A stretch of DNA of 64,000 bases from Paenibacillus alba (GTDB lineage: Bacteria > Bacillota > Bacilli > Paenibacillales > NBRC-103111): contig NZ_JABMKZ010000007.1 of NCBI RefSeq assembly GCF_013204855.1, positions 124,001 through 188,000 of the forward strand, written 5' to 3'. The notes beneath the pieces were generated by a model. That model had not been told where the DNA came from. It saw nothing but the letters and a program-made list of their open reading frames with translations, and made no database searches. The position numbers and the translations under genes are program-made. Positions 8,625 to 17,311 of the stretch are shown here, in pieces (position 1 is the stretch's first letter; each line of letters opens with the position of its first letter).

Positions 8625-9602
8625 TTAATAAGGATTGATCGTCCGAATCGTTCCATCTTCGTTATAGTGTAACTCCGTATATTTAACGCAGCGCTTGTGG
8701 TTAACGCCTTCGGATAAAGAACTGTCGTGGTAAAATAAGTACCATTTGTCTTCGAACTGGACAATGGAGTGATGCGTTGTCCAGCCTATAACCGGAGTTA
8801 AGATCGTGCCCTTGAAGGTATACGGTCCCAACGGATTCCGGCTGACGGCGTATACTAATTTATGGGTGGTGCCCGTGGAGTAGGACAAGTAGTACCATCC
8901 GTTATATTTGTGTACCCACGGTCCTTCAAAATAGCGCCTATCCTCATCTCCAGCGAGAATCGGGCTGCCGTTTTCGTCAACAATCGAAATTTCTAGAGGA
9001 GCGGTTTGAAATGACAGCATGTCCTCGCTCAGCAGAGCGACCCGAGGGCCAATCGCAGGCGCCTCCGCCGCCGGTCCCACCGCTTCCTGCTCGAAAGTAT
9101 TGGTCTGCCATTTTTCCAATTGACCACCCCAAAGACCGCCGAAATAAATGTAAGCCCGATGGTCGTCATCAATAAGCACGGCTGGGTCGATACTGAAGCT
9201 TTCCTCGATATAAGACGGTTGAGGAAGAAAAGGACCAGCCGGCGAAGTGCTTGTCGCCACACCGATTCGAAAAATCCCATCATGATCCCGGGCAGGAAAG
9301 TACAAGAAATAGGTTCCGGCCTTAAAAGCAGCATCAGGAGCCCAGAGTTGTTTGGAAGCCCAGGGAATATCTTTTAGATGAAGGACTTGGCCATGGTCGA
9401 TAACGGGGGACTCGAAGCCATCCATGGATAGAACATGATAATCTTCCATTGCATATTGATCCCCATTGTCATTATCGGTGCCGTCATGATCAAGATCGTG
9501 TGACGGGTAGATGTAAATTTTCCCCTCAAATACGTGTGCCGAAGGATCAGCAGTAAAGATATGGGTGACAAGCGGGTGATGAGGTTTCGGTAAATTGTGC
9601 AT
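8625..9602 (-). CDS. Cytoplasmic GH43 beta-xylosidase / alpha-L-arabinofuranosidase
   Basis: A 325-residue single-domain family 43 five-bladed propeller without a signal peptide. The catalytic triad is visible: Asp19 in FTADPSAHV (base), the Asp of SFSIDPAVLIDDD (pKa modulator) and the Glu of RRYFEGPWVHKY (acid). The WAPDAAFKAGTYFLYFPARD segment and the late TTHHSIVQF histidine motif are typical. It probably trims xylo-oligosaccharides or arabinosyl-xylo-oligosaccharides in the cytoplasm, taking the place of the XynB xylosidase of aldouronate-utilisation clusters. ATG 9602 follows GGAGGAG by nine bases. The promoter upstream carries the shared AGGGGG-CTTTAAT box and a cre-like site. Xylosidase versus arabinofuranosidase cannot be settled from sequence alone. 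Confidence 0.88.
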   Translation of the reverse strand: MHNLPKPHHPLVTHIFTADPSAHVFEGKIYIYPSHDLDHDGTDNDNGDQYAMEDYHVLSMDGFESPVIDHGQVLHLKDIPWASKQLWAPDAAFKAGTYFLYFPARDHDGIFRIGVATSTSPAGPFLPQPSYIEESFSIDPAVLIDDDHRAYIYFGGLWGGQLEKWQTNTFEQEAVGPAAEAPAIGPRVALLSEDMLSFQTAPLEISIVDENGSPILAGDEDRRYFEGPWVHKYNGWYYLSYSTGTTHKLVYAVSRNPLGPYTFKGTILTPVIGWTTHHSIVQFEDKWYLFYHDSSLSEGVNHKRCVKYTELHYNEDGTIRTINPY

Positions 9603-9751
9603 ACATGTGCTCCTCCATTTTATTTATTTTAGTTGTTCATTTACTTTTCATTGCGGTAAATGCAAGCGGCATGGATACCAATAACTTCTTTTTCGTGCCC
9701 TCCCCCCCATTTTCGCTTCACCTTTATGAATTTGATTTTGTCTTGCTACTT

Positions 9752-9809
9752 TATTATGAGACCTTGTATGCGATTACAAAATAAATAGATTAAAGATCTA
9801 TCCCCCCTT
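9752..9809 (-). promoter_or_regulatory. Promoter of the GH43-GH10-esterase unit with shared box and cre
   Basis: Coding-strand order: AAGGGGGGATAGATCTTTAAT (complement of 9789-9809), TTGTAA as -35 (complement of 9774-9779) inside the cre-like TGTAATCGCATACA (9765-9778), then ATAATA at 16 bases (9752-9757). The box is 17 of 21 identical in arrangement to the one before the cytoplasmic GH10 gene. The stretch 9603-9967 holds no gene beyond this region and the VOC gene end. Confidence 0.65.
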
Positions 9810-9967
9810 TAATAAAGATGCGTGATAACGTTTTAGAACAACTTGCAGAAAATAGCACCTTAATTTTGCGTGCGTTCACATTTCCCGACAAGCAGGACCA
9901 TGAGGAAAGAAAGCAGACGAATGAATGCATTCGACCTGCCCTTTCCTTTTCGTATGCAATATTGGCT

Positions 9968-10324
9968 CTAGCATTTGCAAATCATCAACATATTTCCATC
10001 TGGATCTTTAAAATTGAACCAATGCCCATTCTCTATATCGGTAACAAGTTCAACTTTACGGTCTTTCATGAATTGGTAAGCCTTATGTATATCATCAGTG
10101 TTAAAATGGACGATAGGAGTTCTAAAGTATGAATCCTCATGGTGAATTTTGCTGTCTAAAACAAGGTTTAATCCATTATTAACCAATGGTATACAACAAA
10201 GATGTCCCGCAATAATATCAAACATAGGCTCCAGTCCAAGAATAGAGCAATACCATTCCCTTGCCTCTCTAATATTACTCACTGGAATAAAAATGGCTCC
10301 TACTTTACTTAAAATAATACTCAC
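9968..10324 (-). CDS. VOC-family (glyoxalase/bleomycin-resistance-like) protein
   Basis: A small protein of about 118 residues with one vicinal-oxygen-chelate fold: VGAIFIPVSNIREAREWYCSILGLEP at the start and GHWFNFKDPDGNMLMICKC at the end are typical of single-domain VOC proteins. The reading frame could begin at GTG 10333, but that codon is one base from the AAGGAG site; GTG 10324 at ten bases is the better start. Substrate is unknown; members isomerise, open rings or bind drugs. It stands alone between two sugar operons and has no evident link to xylan use. Confidence 0.75.
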   Translation of the reverse strand: MSIILSKVGAIFIPVSNIREAREWYCSILGLEPMFDIIAGHLCCIPLVNNGLNLVLDSKIHHEDSYFRTPIVHFNTDDIHKAYQFMKDRKVELVTDIENGHWFNFKDPDGNMLMICKC

Positions 10325-10584
10325 ATTTTTCACACTCCTTAATAATCATAAGATTAAAAATATTGTACCATGATATGGTAAAATATAGGAGTTGTTATTC
10401 AATGCGTTATCCTGTCCTTAACATTCCTGTAGGTGACTAGGACACTTCATTTCTTCTAATTCATTAATAAAACATATAAATATACTTTGTTTGTTTAATT
10501 TACAAACTAAGTTACAAGTGCTATCATCACACCATGATAACCAAAATTTATACTCGAACATTCTAAAGGAGGAGTATAGCCATC

Positions 10585-12195
10585 ATGGATCAAACTATTA
10601 AACAAGCAATAATCAAGGGAGAAACCTCGCTTGGCATCGAATTTGGATCTACACGAATCAAGGCTGTACTGATTGACTACAATTTTGAAACAATCAGTTC
10701 CAGCAGCTATGAGTGGGAAAATCAATTGATCGACGGTTATTGGACCTACGATCTCAATGAAGTGATTAACGGGTTGCAAGAAGCCTATCACGAATTAAAG
10801 CAAGAGGTTGAGAATAATTATGGCATAACATTGCAAAAAATCGGATCAATCGGATGTTCTGCCATGATGCAGGGCTATATTGCACTTGATCAAGCAGGGG
10901 AGCTGTTGGTTCCGTTCCGTACATGGCGCAATGCCACAACGGGTACTGCTGCATCGGAGCTAACCGAGAAATTCCGATTTAAAATTCCAGAGCGCTGGAG
11001 CATAGCACATTTGTATCAAGCGATTTTAAACGATGAAGAGCATGTCACTAACATAGGTTATATTACAACCTTGTCGGGTTACATTCATTGGCTGTTGACT
11101 GGCAGCAAGGCTCTTGGGATGGGGGACGCCTCGGGTATGTTCCCAATCGATAAATCTACTCAGCAATATAGTGAAGATATGGTCAAGGAGTTTGCCGAAT
11201 TAATTGCCGATAAAGACTACCCGTGGAATCTTAAAGATATTTTACCTAAAGTGTATATTGCTGGTGAACATGCTGGATATCTCAATGAAGCTGGTGCCCG
11301 ACTATTAGATCCATCAGGCAGCCTGCAAGCAGGTATTCCGCTATGCCCTCCAGAAGGCGATGCCGGAACAGGCATGGTCGCTACGAATAGTGTCAAAAAG
11401 GGTACCGGCAACATTTCCGTAGGTACGTCGATTTTTGCCATGATTGTACTGGATAAAGATATATCCGTGTACCCTGAGATTGACATCGTGACTACACCTG
11501 ATGGCAGCCCTGTCGGCATGGTTCTTGCTAATAACTGCTCCAGTGATATTAATGCATGGGTGGGCTTGTTCCGCGAATTTTATGAAGCAATGGGGCTGAA
11601 ACCCGATATGAACCAGTTATTCAGCGCCCTGTTCAACAAAGCGCTGGTAGCAGACGCTGATGGCGGCGGATTGCTAAGCTACGGCTACTATTCAGGCGAG
11701 AACATTACCGGGCTTTCAAAAGGTCGTCCGCTGTTCGTTCGTTCTCCAGAAAGCCGCTTCAATCTGGCTAATTTTATGAGAGTACATCTGTTTACCGCGT
11801 TTGCTGCACTAAGGCTCGGGATGGATATTTTGACACAAAAGGAGAATGTAACGATTGACCGTATTTTGGCGCATGGCGGATTGTTCAAAACGCCGCTAGT
11901 CGGTCAAAAAATGTGTGCCGCAGCACTGAATGTTCCTGTCTCGGTCATGTCAACGGCTGGTGAGGGCGGCGCATGGGGGATGGCAATTTTGGCTTCATAT
12001 ATGGTTAATAAGGAGCAGCACGAGGGCTTGGCTGATTACCTTACCACTAAAGTGTTCAATGATGCAAAAGGACAAGAGGTTTATCCTGACAGCGCAGATG
12101 TGAATGGCTTTGCCTTGTTTATGGAGCGTTACACGGAAGGGCTCGCAATTGAGCAGGCAGCGGTAGATCATTTTGTAGAAAATTGGAAGAAATGA
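10585..12195 (+). CDS. FGGY-family carbohydrate kinase (xylulokinase/ribulokinase-like)
   Basis: A 536-residue ASKHA-fold sugar kinase. The N-terminal phosphate-binding motif is [17 protein letters not shown] (about residues 12-28), the second lobe has [17 protein letters not shown] (adenosine/phosphate loop), and the C-terminal lobe ends the nucleotide site with [16 protein letters not shown] and [13 protein letters not shown]. The substrate is probably a pentulose (L-ribulose or D-xylulose) produced from arabinose or xylose, matching the locus. It is cytoplasmic. AAAGGAGGAG lies about ten bases before the ATG. It is transcribed alone on the plus strand and converges with the GyrI-like gene. 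Exact sugar cannot be told; no isomerase or epimerase gene accompanies it in the window. Confidence 0.82.
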   Translation: MDQTIKQAIIKGETSLGIEFGSTRIKAVLIDYNFETISSSSYEWENQLIDGYWTYDLNEVINGLQEAYHELKQEVENNYGITLQKIGSIGCSAMMQGYIALDQAGELLVPFRTWRNATTGTAASELTEKFRFKIPERWSIAHLYQAILNDEEHVTNIGYITTLSGYIHWLLTGSKALGMGDASGMFPIDKSTQQYSEDMVKEFAELIADKDYPWNLKDILPKVYIAGEHAGYLNEAGARLLDPSGSLQAGIPLCPPEGDAGTGMVATNSVKKGTGNISVGTSIFAMIVLDKDISVYPEIDIVTTPDGSPVGMVLANNCSSDINAWVGLFREFYEAMGLKPDMNQLFSALFNKALVADADGGGLLSYGYYSGENITGLSKGRPLFVRSPESRFNLANFMRVHLFTAFAALRLGMDILTQKENVTIDRILAHGGLFKTPLVGQKMCAAALNVPVSVMSTAGEGGAWGMAILASYMVNKEQHEGLADYLTTKVFNDAKGQEVYPDSADVNGFALFMERYTEGLAIEQAAVDHFVENWKK

Positions 12196-12210
12196 CACCC
12201 ACGTATCTAC

Positions 12211-12672
12211 TTATTGCACAGGCAACCAAATTTCCATCTCATATTCAGCAGTTTCTTCTTTTCCAAACATATTAGATTTTACGATTTCAATTTCAGGCAT
12301 TCCTACTTTTATTTTATACCCTCCCCTGTCAAATACCTTCCATAGCTCCCCATAAGTATTTGGAATTTCATTAGAAGGACCAAAATGTTTGAATACAACA
12401 TATTTTTGTTTGGGAAAGGTATGTAAAGTCATTCCTTTTTCAACTGTGTCGTAATCGACAGCCTCTATCTCAATTCCACAGGTATAAAAGTAATGGTTAC
12501 TTCTTGGGGGGAGGCACACTCCTACAATTTTATCTGCATTGTTTTCAGAAATAAACTTATACGCTTTCGCCCATAATCCTGGAATTGGATAATCTATACC
12601 ATCACTCCATTTTCCTGCCGCACTATAACCTACTATAACAAATGAATCCTTTATTATTTCTTTAAACTCCAT
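12211..12672 (-). CDS. GyrI-like / effector-binding-domain protein
   Basis: A 153-residue stand-alone GyrI-like small-molecule-binding domain (the effector-binding domain of AraC/BmrR-type regulators): FVIVGYSAAGKW near the start, YYTCGIEIE-like FYTCGIEIEAVDY in the middle, MTLHTFPKQKYVVFKHFGPSNEIPNTYGELW and a terminal YEMEIWLPV. No DNA-binding domain is present. Such proteins bind hydrophobic or cationic molecules or act as modulators. Start supported by GGGAGTAAGG. It is separated by 16 bases from the convergent kinase gene. Function unknown. Confidence 0.7.
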   Translation of the reverse strand: MEFKEIIKDSFVIVGYSAAGKWSDGIDYPIPGLWAKAYKFISENNADKIVGVCLPPRSNHYFYTCGIEIEAVDYDTVEKGMTLHTFPKQKYVVFKHFGPSNEIPNTYGELWKVFDRGGYKIKVGMPEIEIVKSNMFGKEETAEYEMEIWLPVQ

Positions 12673-12761
12673 CCTTACTCCCGCCTTTTATTCAGATATT
12701 ATTCTTTAGTTTCAAAGTAAGTATAGTAAATTTCTATATGTTTCTCTTGACTATTTTTGCT

Positions 12762-12784
12762 CTCCCCGTTACTAGAACAGGGAG
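12762..12784 (-). terminator. Weak hairpin downstream of the cytoplasmic GH10 gene
   Basis: On the minus strand CTCCCTGTT and AACGGGGAG pair around CTAGT, 73 bases past the GH10 stop, followed by AGCAAAAATAG rather than a T-run. It may mark the end of the transcript. Confidence 0.35.
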
Positions 12785-12856
12785 GATCTGCACACGAAGC
12801 AAATAACCCTTTATAAATCCTCCACAGCAACCTTCTCAATTGCCAACTCAGTTTGC

Positions 12857-13849
12857 TTATCCGATTATGCGCCAGAATGCTTTTTTAGGCTGTAATTCCC
12901 TATCGAATAGGAACGGCCAGTTCTTTCTGCCGCGAACTGGGAAGTTGTCCAACCAAGTATAGTTGTCAGCCGCTCCCCAGAAAGTTACCGACGTAATGAT
13001 TTCTCGATATTCCTTAAATAGCCTGAAGATATCCTCGTACCGCTGCTCCTGCAGCTCCACCATCTGCTCAGTGGGTACCAACAGATCGGTCCGCCTGTCC
13101 TCAAATTGAAACATGGAAAGATCTAACTCGGTGATGTGAAGCTCCAGATCGAGGGATGCGTAAAGCTCGATCGCTTGCCGTATTTCATCCAAGGAAGGAC
13201 CATAGATATTCCAATGTCCCTGCATGCCGATCCCGTGGATAGGAACCCCCTTCTCCTTCAATGAACGGACGAGATTATAAATCTTATCCCGTTTGACTGG
13301 CTCTGTCTCGTTGTAGTCGTTATAGAATAGAAGCGCATTCGGATCGGCTTCATGTGCTGCCTCGAAGGCATGGCGGATATAGTCCTCCCCGAGAATATCC
13401 AGCCATTTGGTACTTCGCATCACCAAGTCCGCCTTGTCTTCGATTGCTTCATTAACCACGTCCCACGCATAAACCTTGCCTTTATAACGACTGGCAACCG
13501 TACGGATATGCTCCTGCATCCGCAAGAGTACCAATTCTTTGTCGGCAGGACCGCCAGAAGGGCCTTCAAATACCCAATCGGAGGTTTGATTATGCCAGAC
13601 CATCGTATGCCCCCGAACGGCAATTCCGTTCTGCAAGGCGAAATTCATTATTTCATCCGCCGCCTCAAACGTATACCGCTCTTCCTCTGGATGGATCTCC
13701 TCGAACTTCATCTGGTTCTCCGCGGTAATGCTGTTGTAATGCCGGGCGATGAAGTCCCCCTCGGATCGGATGGTCTTCGTGCTAACCGCAGCCCCGATTC
13801 TGAATATGCCATTATAAGCCTCGTGCAGGTTCGGTACCTTGTTGTTCAT
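12857..13849 (-). CDS. Cytoplasmic GH10 endo-xylanase
   Basis: A single GH10 barrel of about 330 residues without signal peptide or accessory modules, like the intracellular XynA2-type xylanases of aldouronate-utilising Paenibacillus. Acid/base Glu134 lies in AWDVVNEAIED and nucleophile Glu241 in LHITELDLSMF (numbering from ATG 13849); RIGAAVS, GHTMVWHNQ and the terminal FWGAADNYTWLDNFP are family hallmarks. It should hydrolyse imported xylo-oligosaccharides and aldouronates. A TTG four codons upstream directly abuts AGGAGG, so ATG 13849 (13-base spacing) is preferred although the spacing is long. The neighbouring sensor, regulators and importer fit an aldouronate-uptake role, but a GH67 alpha-glucuronidase gene is missing from the window. 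Confidence 0.92.
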   Translation of the reverse strand: MNNKVPNLHEAYNGIFRIGAAVSTKTIRSEGDFIARHYNSITAENQMKFEEIHPEEERYTFEAADEIMNFALQNGIAVRGHTMVWHNQTSDWVFEGPSGGPADKELVLLRMQEHIRTVASRYKGKVYAWDVVNEAIEDKADLVMRSTKWLDILGEDYIRHAFEAAHEADPNALLFYNDYNETEPVKRDKIYNLVRSLKEKGVPIHGIGMQGHWNIYGPSLDEIRQAIELYASLDLELHITELDLSMFQFEDRRTDLLVPTEQMVELQEQRYEDIFRLFKEYREIITSVTFWGAADNYTWLDNFPVRGRKNWPFLFDRELQPKKAFWRIIG

Positions 13850-13876
13850 AGATATTGGCAAACCTCCTCATCATCC

Positions 13877-13890
13877 CCTGTTTAAACAGG
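13877..13890. promoter_or_regulatory. 14-bp perfect palindrome in the 5' leader of cytoplasmic GH10
   Basis: CCTGTTTAAACAGG lies between the predicted -10 (13904-13909) and the ribosome site. A perfect palindrome at this place is a candidate repressor operator. It was not seen at the other three promoters sharing the AGGGGG box. Confidence 0.4.
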
Positions 13891-13903
13891 CCTTCTATGT
13901 TAT

Positions 13904-13959
13904 ATGATATAGAATCTGAATGCACTTACCATTCACAGATTAAAGATCTCTCCCCCCTA
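13904..13959 (-). promoter_or_regulatory. Cytoplasmic GH10 promoter with shared AGGGGG-CTTTAAT box
   Basis: Coding strand: TAGGGGGGAGAGATCTTTAAT (complement of 13939-13959), seven bases, TGGTAA as -35 (13926-13931), 16 bases, TATCAT as -10 (13904-13909). The spacing equals that of the LplA promoter, and both share the GTGAA segment before the -35. The cre-equivalent position reads GGTAAGTGCATTCA, so the CG core is lost and CcpA control is unlikely here. Confidence 0.65.
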
Positions 13960-13964
13960 TTCTG

Positions 13965-15470
13965 TTAGGTTTTGCATAATTGTCTATACACGGCTGGCTT
14001 GTCGGATACACGTTTCTCAAACTCTTTGAGGAAATGATGATAGTTAGCATATCCAATCTGCTCCGAAATCACGCGAATCGTTGCATCCGATTCGCACAGC
14101 ATTCGCTTCGCCTCATGAATGCGCAGGTCATGAATATACTCAATCATGCCTACGCCGCACCGTTTCATGAACGCTTGGCCTAAGTAAACCGGGTTCATGA
14201 AGAACCTTTCTCCGATCTCTTTAATTGTTAACGTTTCCCGATAATGTTCTTGAATATAACGCTCAATGACCCGAAGGGGATGGCCCGAGAATTTGTCTTT
14301 ATGCTGCTTCAACTGGCTCAAATAATGCTGCATATAATCCTGCAGGGATTGTTCTACTTCTCTTAAGCACCGATGCTCCTTTCTTAAAAAATCGCGAATA
14401 CGAGGCAGCTCTTCTGAATCGATGCCCATCTCCCGCATGACGGCTGCACTCTTCAGAATAATGCGGATGACCAACAAATGGACGACCTCCCGAGCCGTTT
14501 TATTATCAGATATCATCACAAACATTTGTTTAATCAGCTCCCCAACTCGTTTCTCCTGAAGCGCCTCAATCGCAATGTGAATGTCGTCTACGGTAGAAAC
14601 CGCATTGAGATCGTAGTTGATGTGCTTGTGATGGATCGTTTCGTAATCGAGAGGACCACCGGATACATGAAAGAAATGATGCACCGAAGTCTCTAAAGAA
14701 CCTGCATACGAATCTGCAATATGACGAAGGGAGTCCACCCGCGGACCTATCGACAAGCAGCATTCGATACCTTGCTCGCGTAGATCTTCGTATACTTGTT
14801 GGGCCCATTTCTCGATCTCGGGGAATGACTCCATGACAAGGCCGTCCTGACTCCCAAACAAGTCAATTGCATAAGCTTTCCGCGAAAGGAAGTAACGGGC
14901 ATCCAGCTCCTGTTCTGGGCTACCAAGCCATTCGACATGAATATACCTCCAGCCTTGATCTCCTTGTGCCAAGGGATCTAGTATCTCCCCAACGTTCCCG
15001 TCTGCTGCCGAAATTTCCCCCCGAAGCATCTGAGCAAGCAAAGTCGGAACAAGACGATTAGCAACAAGGTCATTTCGCACCTTTTGCTCTTCTCGGTGCT
15101 GCAGCTCCTGAATAACTAGTTGAATGACAGCCTCCCACTCCCTATCCAAAGCCGGCTTAAGCAAATAATGCTTAACCCCATACCTCAGGGCGGAGCGCGC
15201 ATATTCGAAATCATTGTAGCCGCTTAAGATGATGAATACCGGATCGCTGCCAGCCTTTTGCACCTGATCGATCAATTCTAAGCCGTCAATTACCGGCATC
15301 CGAATATCGGTCACCACAAGATCAGGCTTACAGGCTTCAATGCAGGCTAATGCTTCTTCGCCATTCTCGCACATTCCCACAACTTCAAAACCAAGCTCTT
15401 CCCACTCGACCATAAGCTTTATTCCTTCCAAGGCGAAAGGCTCGTCATCAGCAAAAATAACCTTATACAT
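13965..15470 (-). CDS. YesN-type response regulator with AraC DNA-binding domain (second of two)
   Basis: About 501 residues: an N-terminal receiver (DD at 8-9, phospho-acceptor Asp55 in LVVTDIRMPVIDG, Lys near 105 in YLLKP), a long middle helical region, and a C-terminal AraC-type double helix-turn-helix (IKEIGERFFMNPVYLGQAFMKRCG...IRVISEQIGYANYHHFLKEFEKR). It should be phosphorylated by the adjacent kinase and activate xylan-oligosaccharide genes. The frame can begin at GTG 15476, but ATG 15470 has the better spacing from GGAGGAGG. It overlaps the kinase gene by 8 bases, so translation is coupled. Its most likely targets are the four promoters with the AGGGGG-CTTTAAT box (inference). Confidence 0.9.
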   Translation of the reverse strand: MYKVIFADDEPFALEGIKLMVEWEELGFEVVGMCENGEEALACIEACKPDLVVTDIRMPVIDGLELIDQVQKAGSDPVFIILSGYNDFEYARSALRYGVKHYLLKPALDREWEAVIQLVIQELQHREEQKVRNDLVANRLVPTLLAQMLRGEISAADGNVGEILDPLAQGDQGWRYIHVEWLGSPEQELDARYFLSRKAYAIDLFGSQDGLVMESFPEIEKWAQQVYEDLREQGIECCLSIGPRVDSLRHIADSYAGSLETSVHHFFHVSGGPLDYETIHHKHINYDLNAVSTVDDIHIAIEALQEKRVGELIKQMFVMISDNKTAREVVHLLVIRIILKSAAVMREMGIDSEELPRIRDFLRKEHRCLREVEQSLQDYMQHYLSQLKQHKDKFSGHPLRVIERYIQEHYRETLTIKEIGERFFMNPVYLGQAFMKRCGVGMIEYIHDLRIHEAKRMLCESDATIRVISEQIGYANYHHFLKEFEKRVSDKPAVYRQLCKT

Positions 15471-17286
15471 GTCCACGGGCCTCCTCCTGGATCTTGATTA
15501 AACTCAGAGGGATTTGTATGGTAACACTTGTCTTCTCGAAGGGAACACTTTCAATATGGAATAGAGAACGTTCCGCGTAAAACAGATTTAAGCGGCGGTA
15601 CACATTGCGAAGTCCGATGTTCTTGCCGTTGTCTTCTCCCTTAAATAGACTCTGAACAATCTCATCCAGCTTCTCATTGTTCATTCCGATTCCGTTATCT
15701 TCGACCTTCATGAGCATGTTCATCTCTGCTCTCTCTACAGATATCCGAATTCTGCGATTCCCTTTGACCGATTGAAGCCCATGCTTGCAAGAGTTCTCAA
15801 CGAGCGATTGAATACTCATCTTCGGGATTCGATATGACAGAACAGATTCGTCAATGGACAATTCATAATGAAACCGATCTTGGAATCGGAACTTCTCGAT
15901 TTGGAGGTACATGGCAGTAAAGTTTAACTCTTCTTCTACCGTCACCAAATCCTCTTTCCAGCTTAGCAGTCTTCTCAGAAGCTGAGACAAGTTTTGAATA
16001 ATTTCCGTCACATGCTCATAGCGATATTTCTTACAGACGACGAGAATCGCGTTTAATGTATTAAACAAGAAGTGAGGATCTACCTGACTTTGCAAATATT
16101 TCAACTCTGCCTGCACGCGTTCGAGCTCCAAATCTTTTTTTTGTATTTCGAGCTTATAAACGTCATTGATTAAATTGCGTATTTTCCCTGTCATCAGATT
16201 AAAGCTGCGAAGAAGATTGCCAATCTCATCTTTCCCTTCATACATCGTGATGGGTTCAAACCTTTCATTTTTCAACAAATTCATATGCTTGGAGAGCTTT
16301 CTTACCCGGAAATTAAAGGAATGCATAATGATATAAATCAATATCGTCGGAATGATCGTAGAGATGAGTGTCAGCCAGGTAAAAAAGTGGATAACCCCTT
16401 TCCTTTCCTCTGCGATTCGACTCCCCTCTGGTACCCCGACTAGTCGCCAATTAAACACGTAACTGGCCGTACCGAGAGGAATGATGAAGCTCTTCTCAGG
16501 TAAGCCTGTCAACTGAAATTCCTTTGAGACAGGCAGGGTCGGCAGCAAAGGGTCAGCACTTTTAAACTTACCTGCCGATTCCAGAACAAGCCGATTTTCC
16601 TCATCCACTAGCTTGATTAGCAAGTAATTGTGTTCTTTATCAAATAGCTCCAGCAGCTTATCCATTCGAATATCGATACGCAGATATTTAGAGAATTTCA
16701 TGAGGTCAGGGAAATTGTCCAGCTTTCGAATGATGCTGACATATACCATTTTCTCCTCGGGATTCATGGGATTCGTATCCAAATAAGAGGTCACTGTGAC
16801 CTTATCTTTGTTTTCGTTCATCTTCTGATACCATTCACTCTTCAAATCATTGGACTTAAACATAAAGTAGCTTCCACCATTGGATAGTGTTGGGTTCGAG
16901 GTGTATACGCCAATCCATGAGATGTAAGGATAAATATTCGGATACTGTCCTAATTTGTCTCGGAGGTAACTATCGTATTCTTCGTAGTAGGCAACATTAT
17001 CCGAGTACGTATATTCGAGCATTTCATTAAAGATACGGTCAGCGGATACGGCGTTGCCGATCACCACACCTTCGTTCACCATTTGCATGATTTCATTGCC
17101 GACTCGATCCAAGGAAATTCGCAAGTTGTCCATCACTCTACGTTCCGTATTCCTGCTATCCTGCAGATAAAATAAACTGTTTATACACAAAATGGGTAGC
17201 AGCACACACATCAAGTAAATGATCAAAAACTTGAATTTCAGCGGAATATCATTGACTATACGTAGCAGATTCCATCTCCGGCTCAT
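15463..17286 (-). CDS. YesM-type sensor histidine kinase
   Basis: A 607-residue membrane kinase: transmembrane segment about 17-38, an extracellular Cache-like sensor (about 40-295), a second transmembrane segment near 297-318, HAMP, then the His_kinase domain with His405 in LKYLQSQVDPHFLFN and an ATPase domain (VEDNGIGMNNEK; GKNIGLRNVYRRL). These kinases usually sense extracellular oligosaccharides directly or through a solute-binding lipoprotein and phosphorylate YesN-type regulators. It lies in the middle of a three-gene unit, with response-regulator genes on both sides (25-base gap upstream, 8-base overlap downstream). AAGGAG precedes the ATG by eight bases. The ligand is inferred to be xylo-oligosaccharide or aldouronate from context only. 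Confidence 0.9.
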   Translation of the reverse strand: MSRRWNLLRIVNDIPLKFKFLIIYLMCVLLPILCINSLFYLQDSRNTERRVMDNLRISLDRVGNEIMQMVNEGVVIGNAVSADRIFNEMLEYTYSDNVAYYEEYDSYLRDKLGQYPNIYPYISWIGVYTSNPTLSNGGSYFMFKSNDLKSEWYQKMNENKDKVTVTSYLDTNPMNPEEKMVYVSIIRKLDNFPDLMKFSKYLRIDIRMDKLLELFDKEHNYLLIKLVDEENRLVLESAGKFKSADPLLPTLPVSKEFQLTGLPEKSFIIPLGTASYVFNWRLVGVPEGSRIAEERKGVIHFFTWLTLISTIIPTILIYIIMHSFNFRVRKLSKHMNLLKNERFEPITMYEGKDEIGNLLRSFNLMTGKIRNLINDVYKLEIQKKDLELERVQAELKYLQSQVDPHFLFNTLNAILVVCKKYRYEHVTEIIQNLSQLLRRLLSWKEDLVTVEEELNFTAMYLQIEKFRFQDRFHYELSIDESVLSYRIPKMSIQSLVENSCKHGLQSVKGNRRIRISVERAEMNMLMKVEDNGIGMNNEKLDEIVQSLFKGEDNGKNIGLRNVYRRLNLFYAERSLFHIESVPFEKTSVTIQIPLSLIKIQEEARGHV

Positions 17287-17311
17287 ATTCGTTCTCCTTG
17301 TCAGTCGTAGA

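Noticed and set aside
9655-9680. cre-like TGCAAGCGGCATGG before the cytoplasmic GH43 gene
   Set aside because: The right half-site does not fit the consensus; the better site is at 9765-9778.
9818-10132. 104-aa plus-strand frame upstream of the kinase
   Set aside because: Half of it is antisense to the VOC gene, the rest is intergenic; no ribosome site and no recognisable domain.
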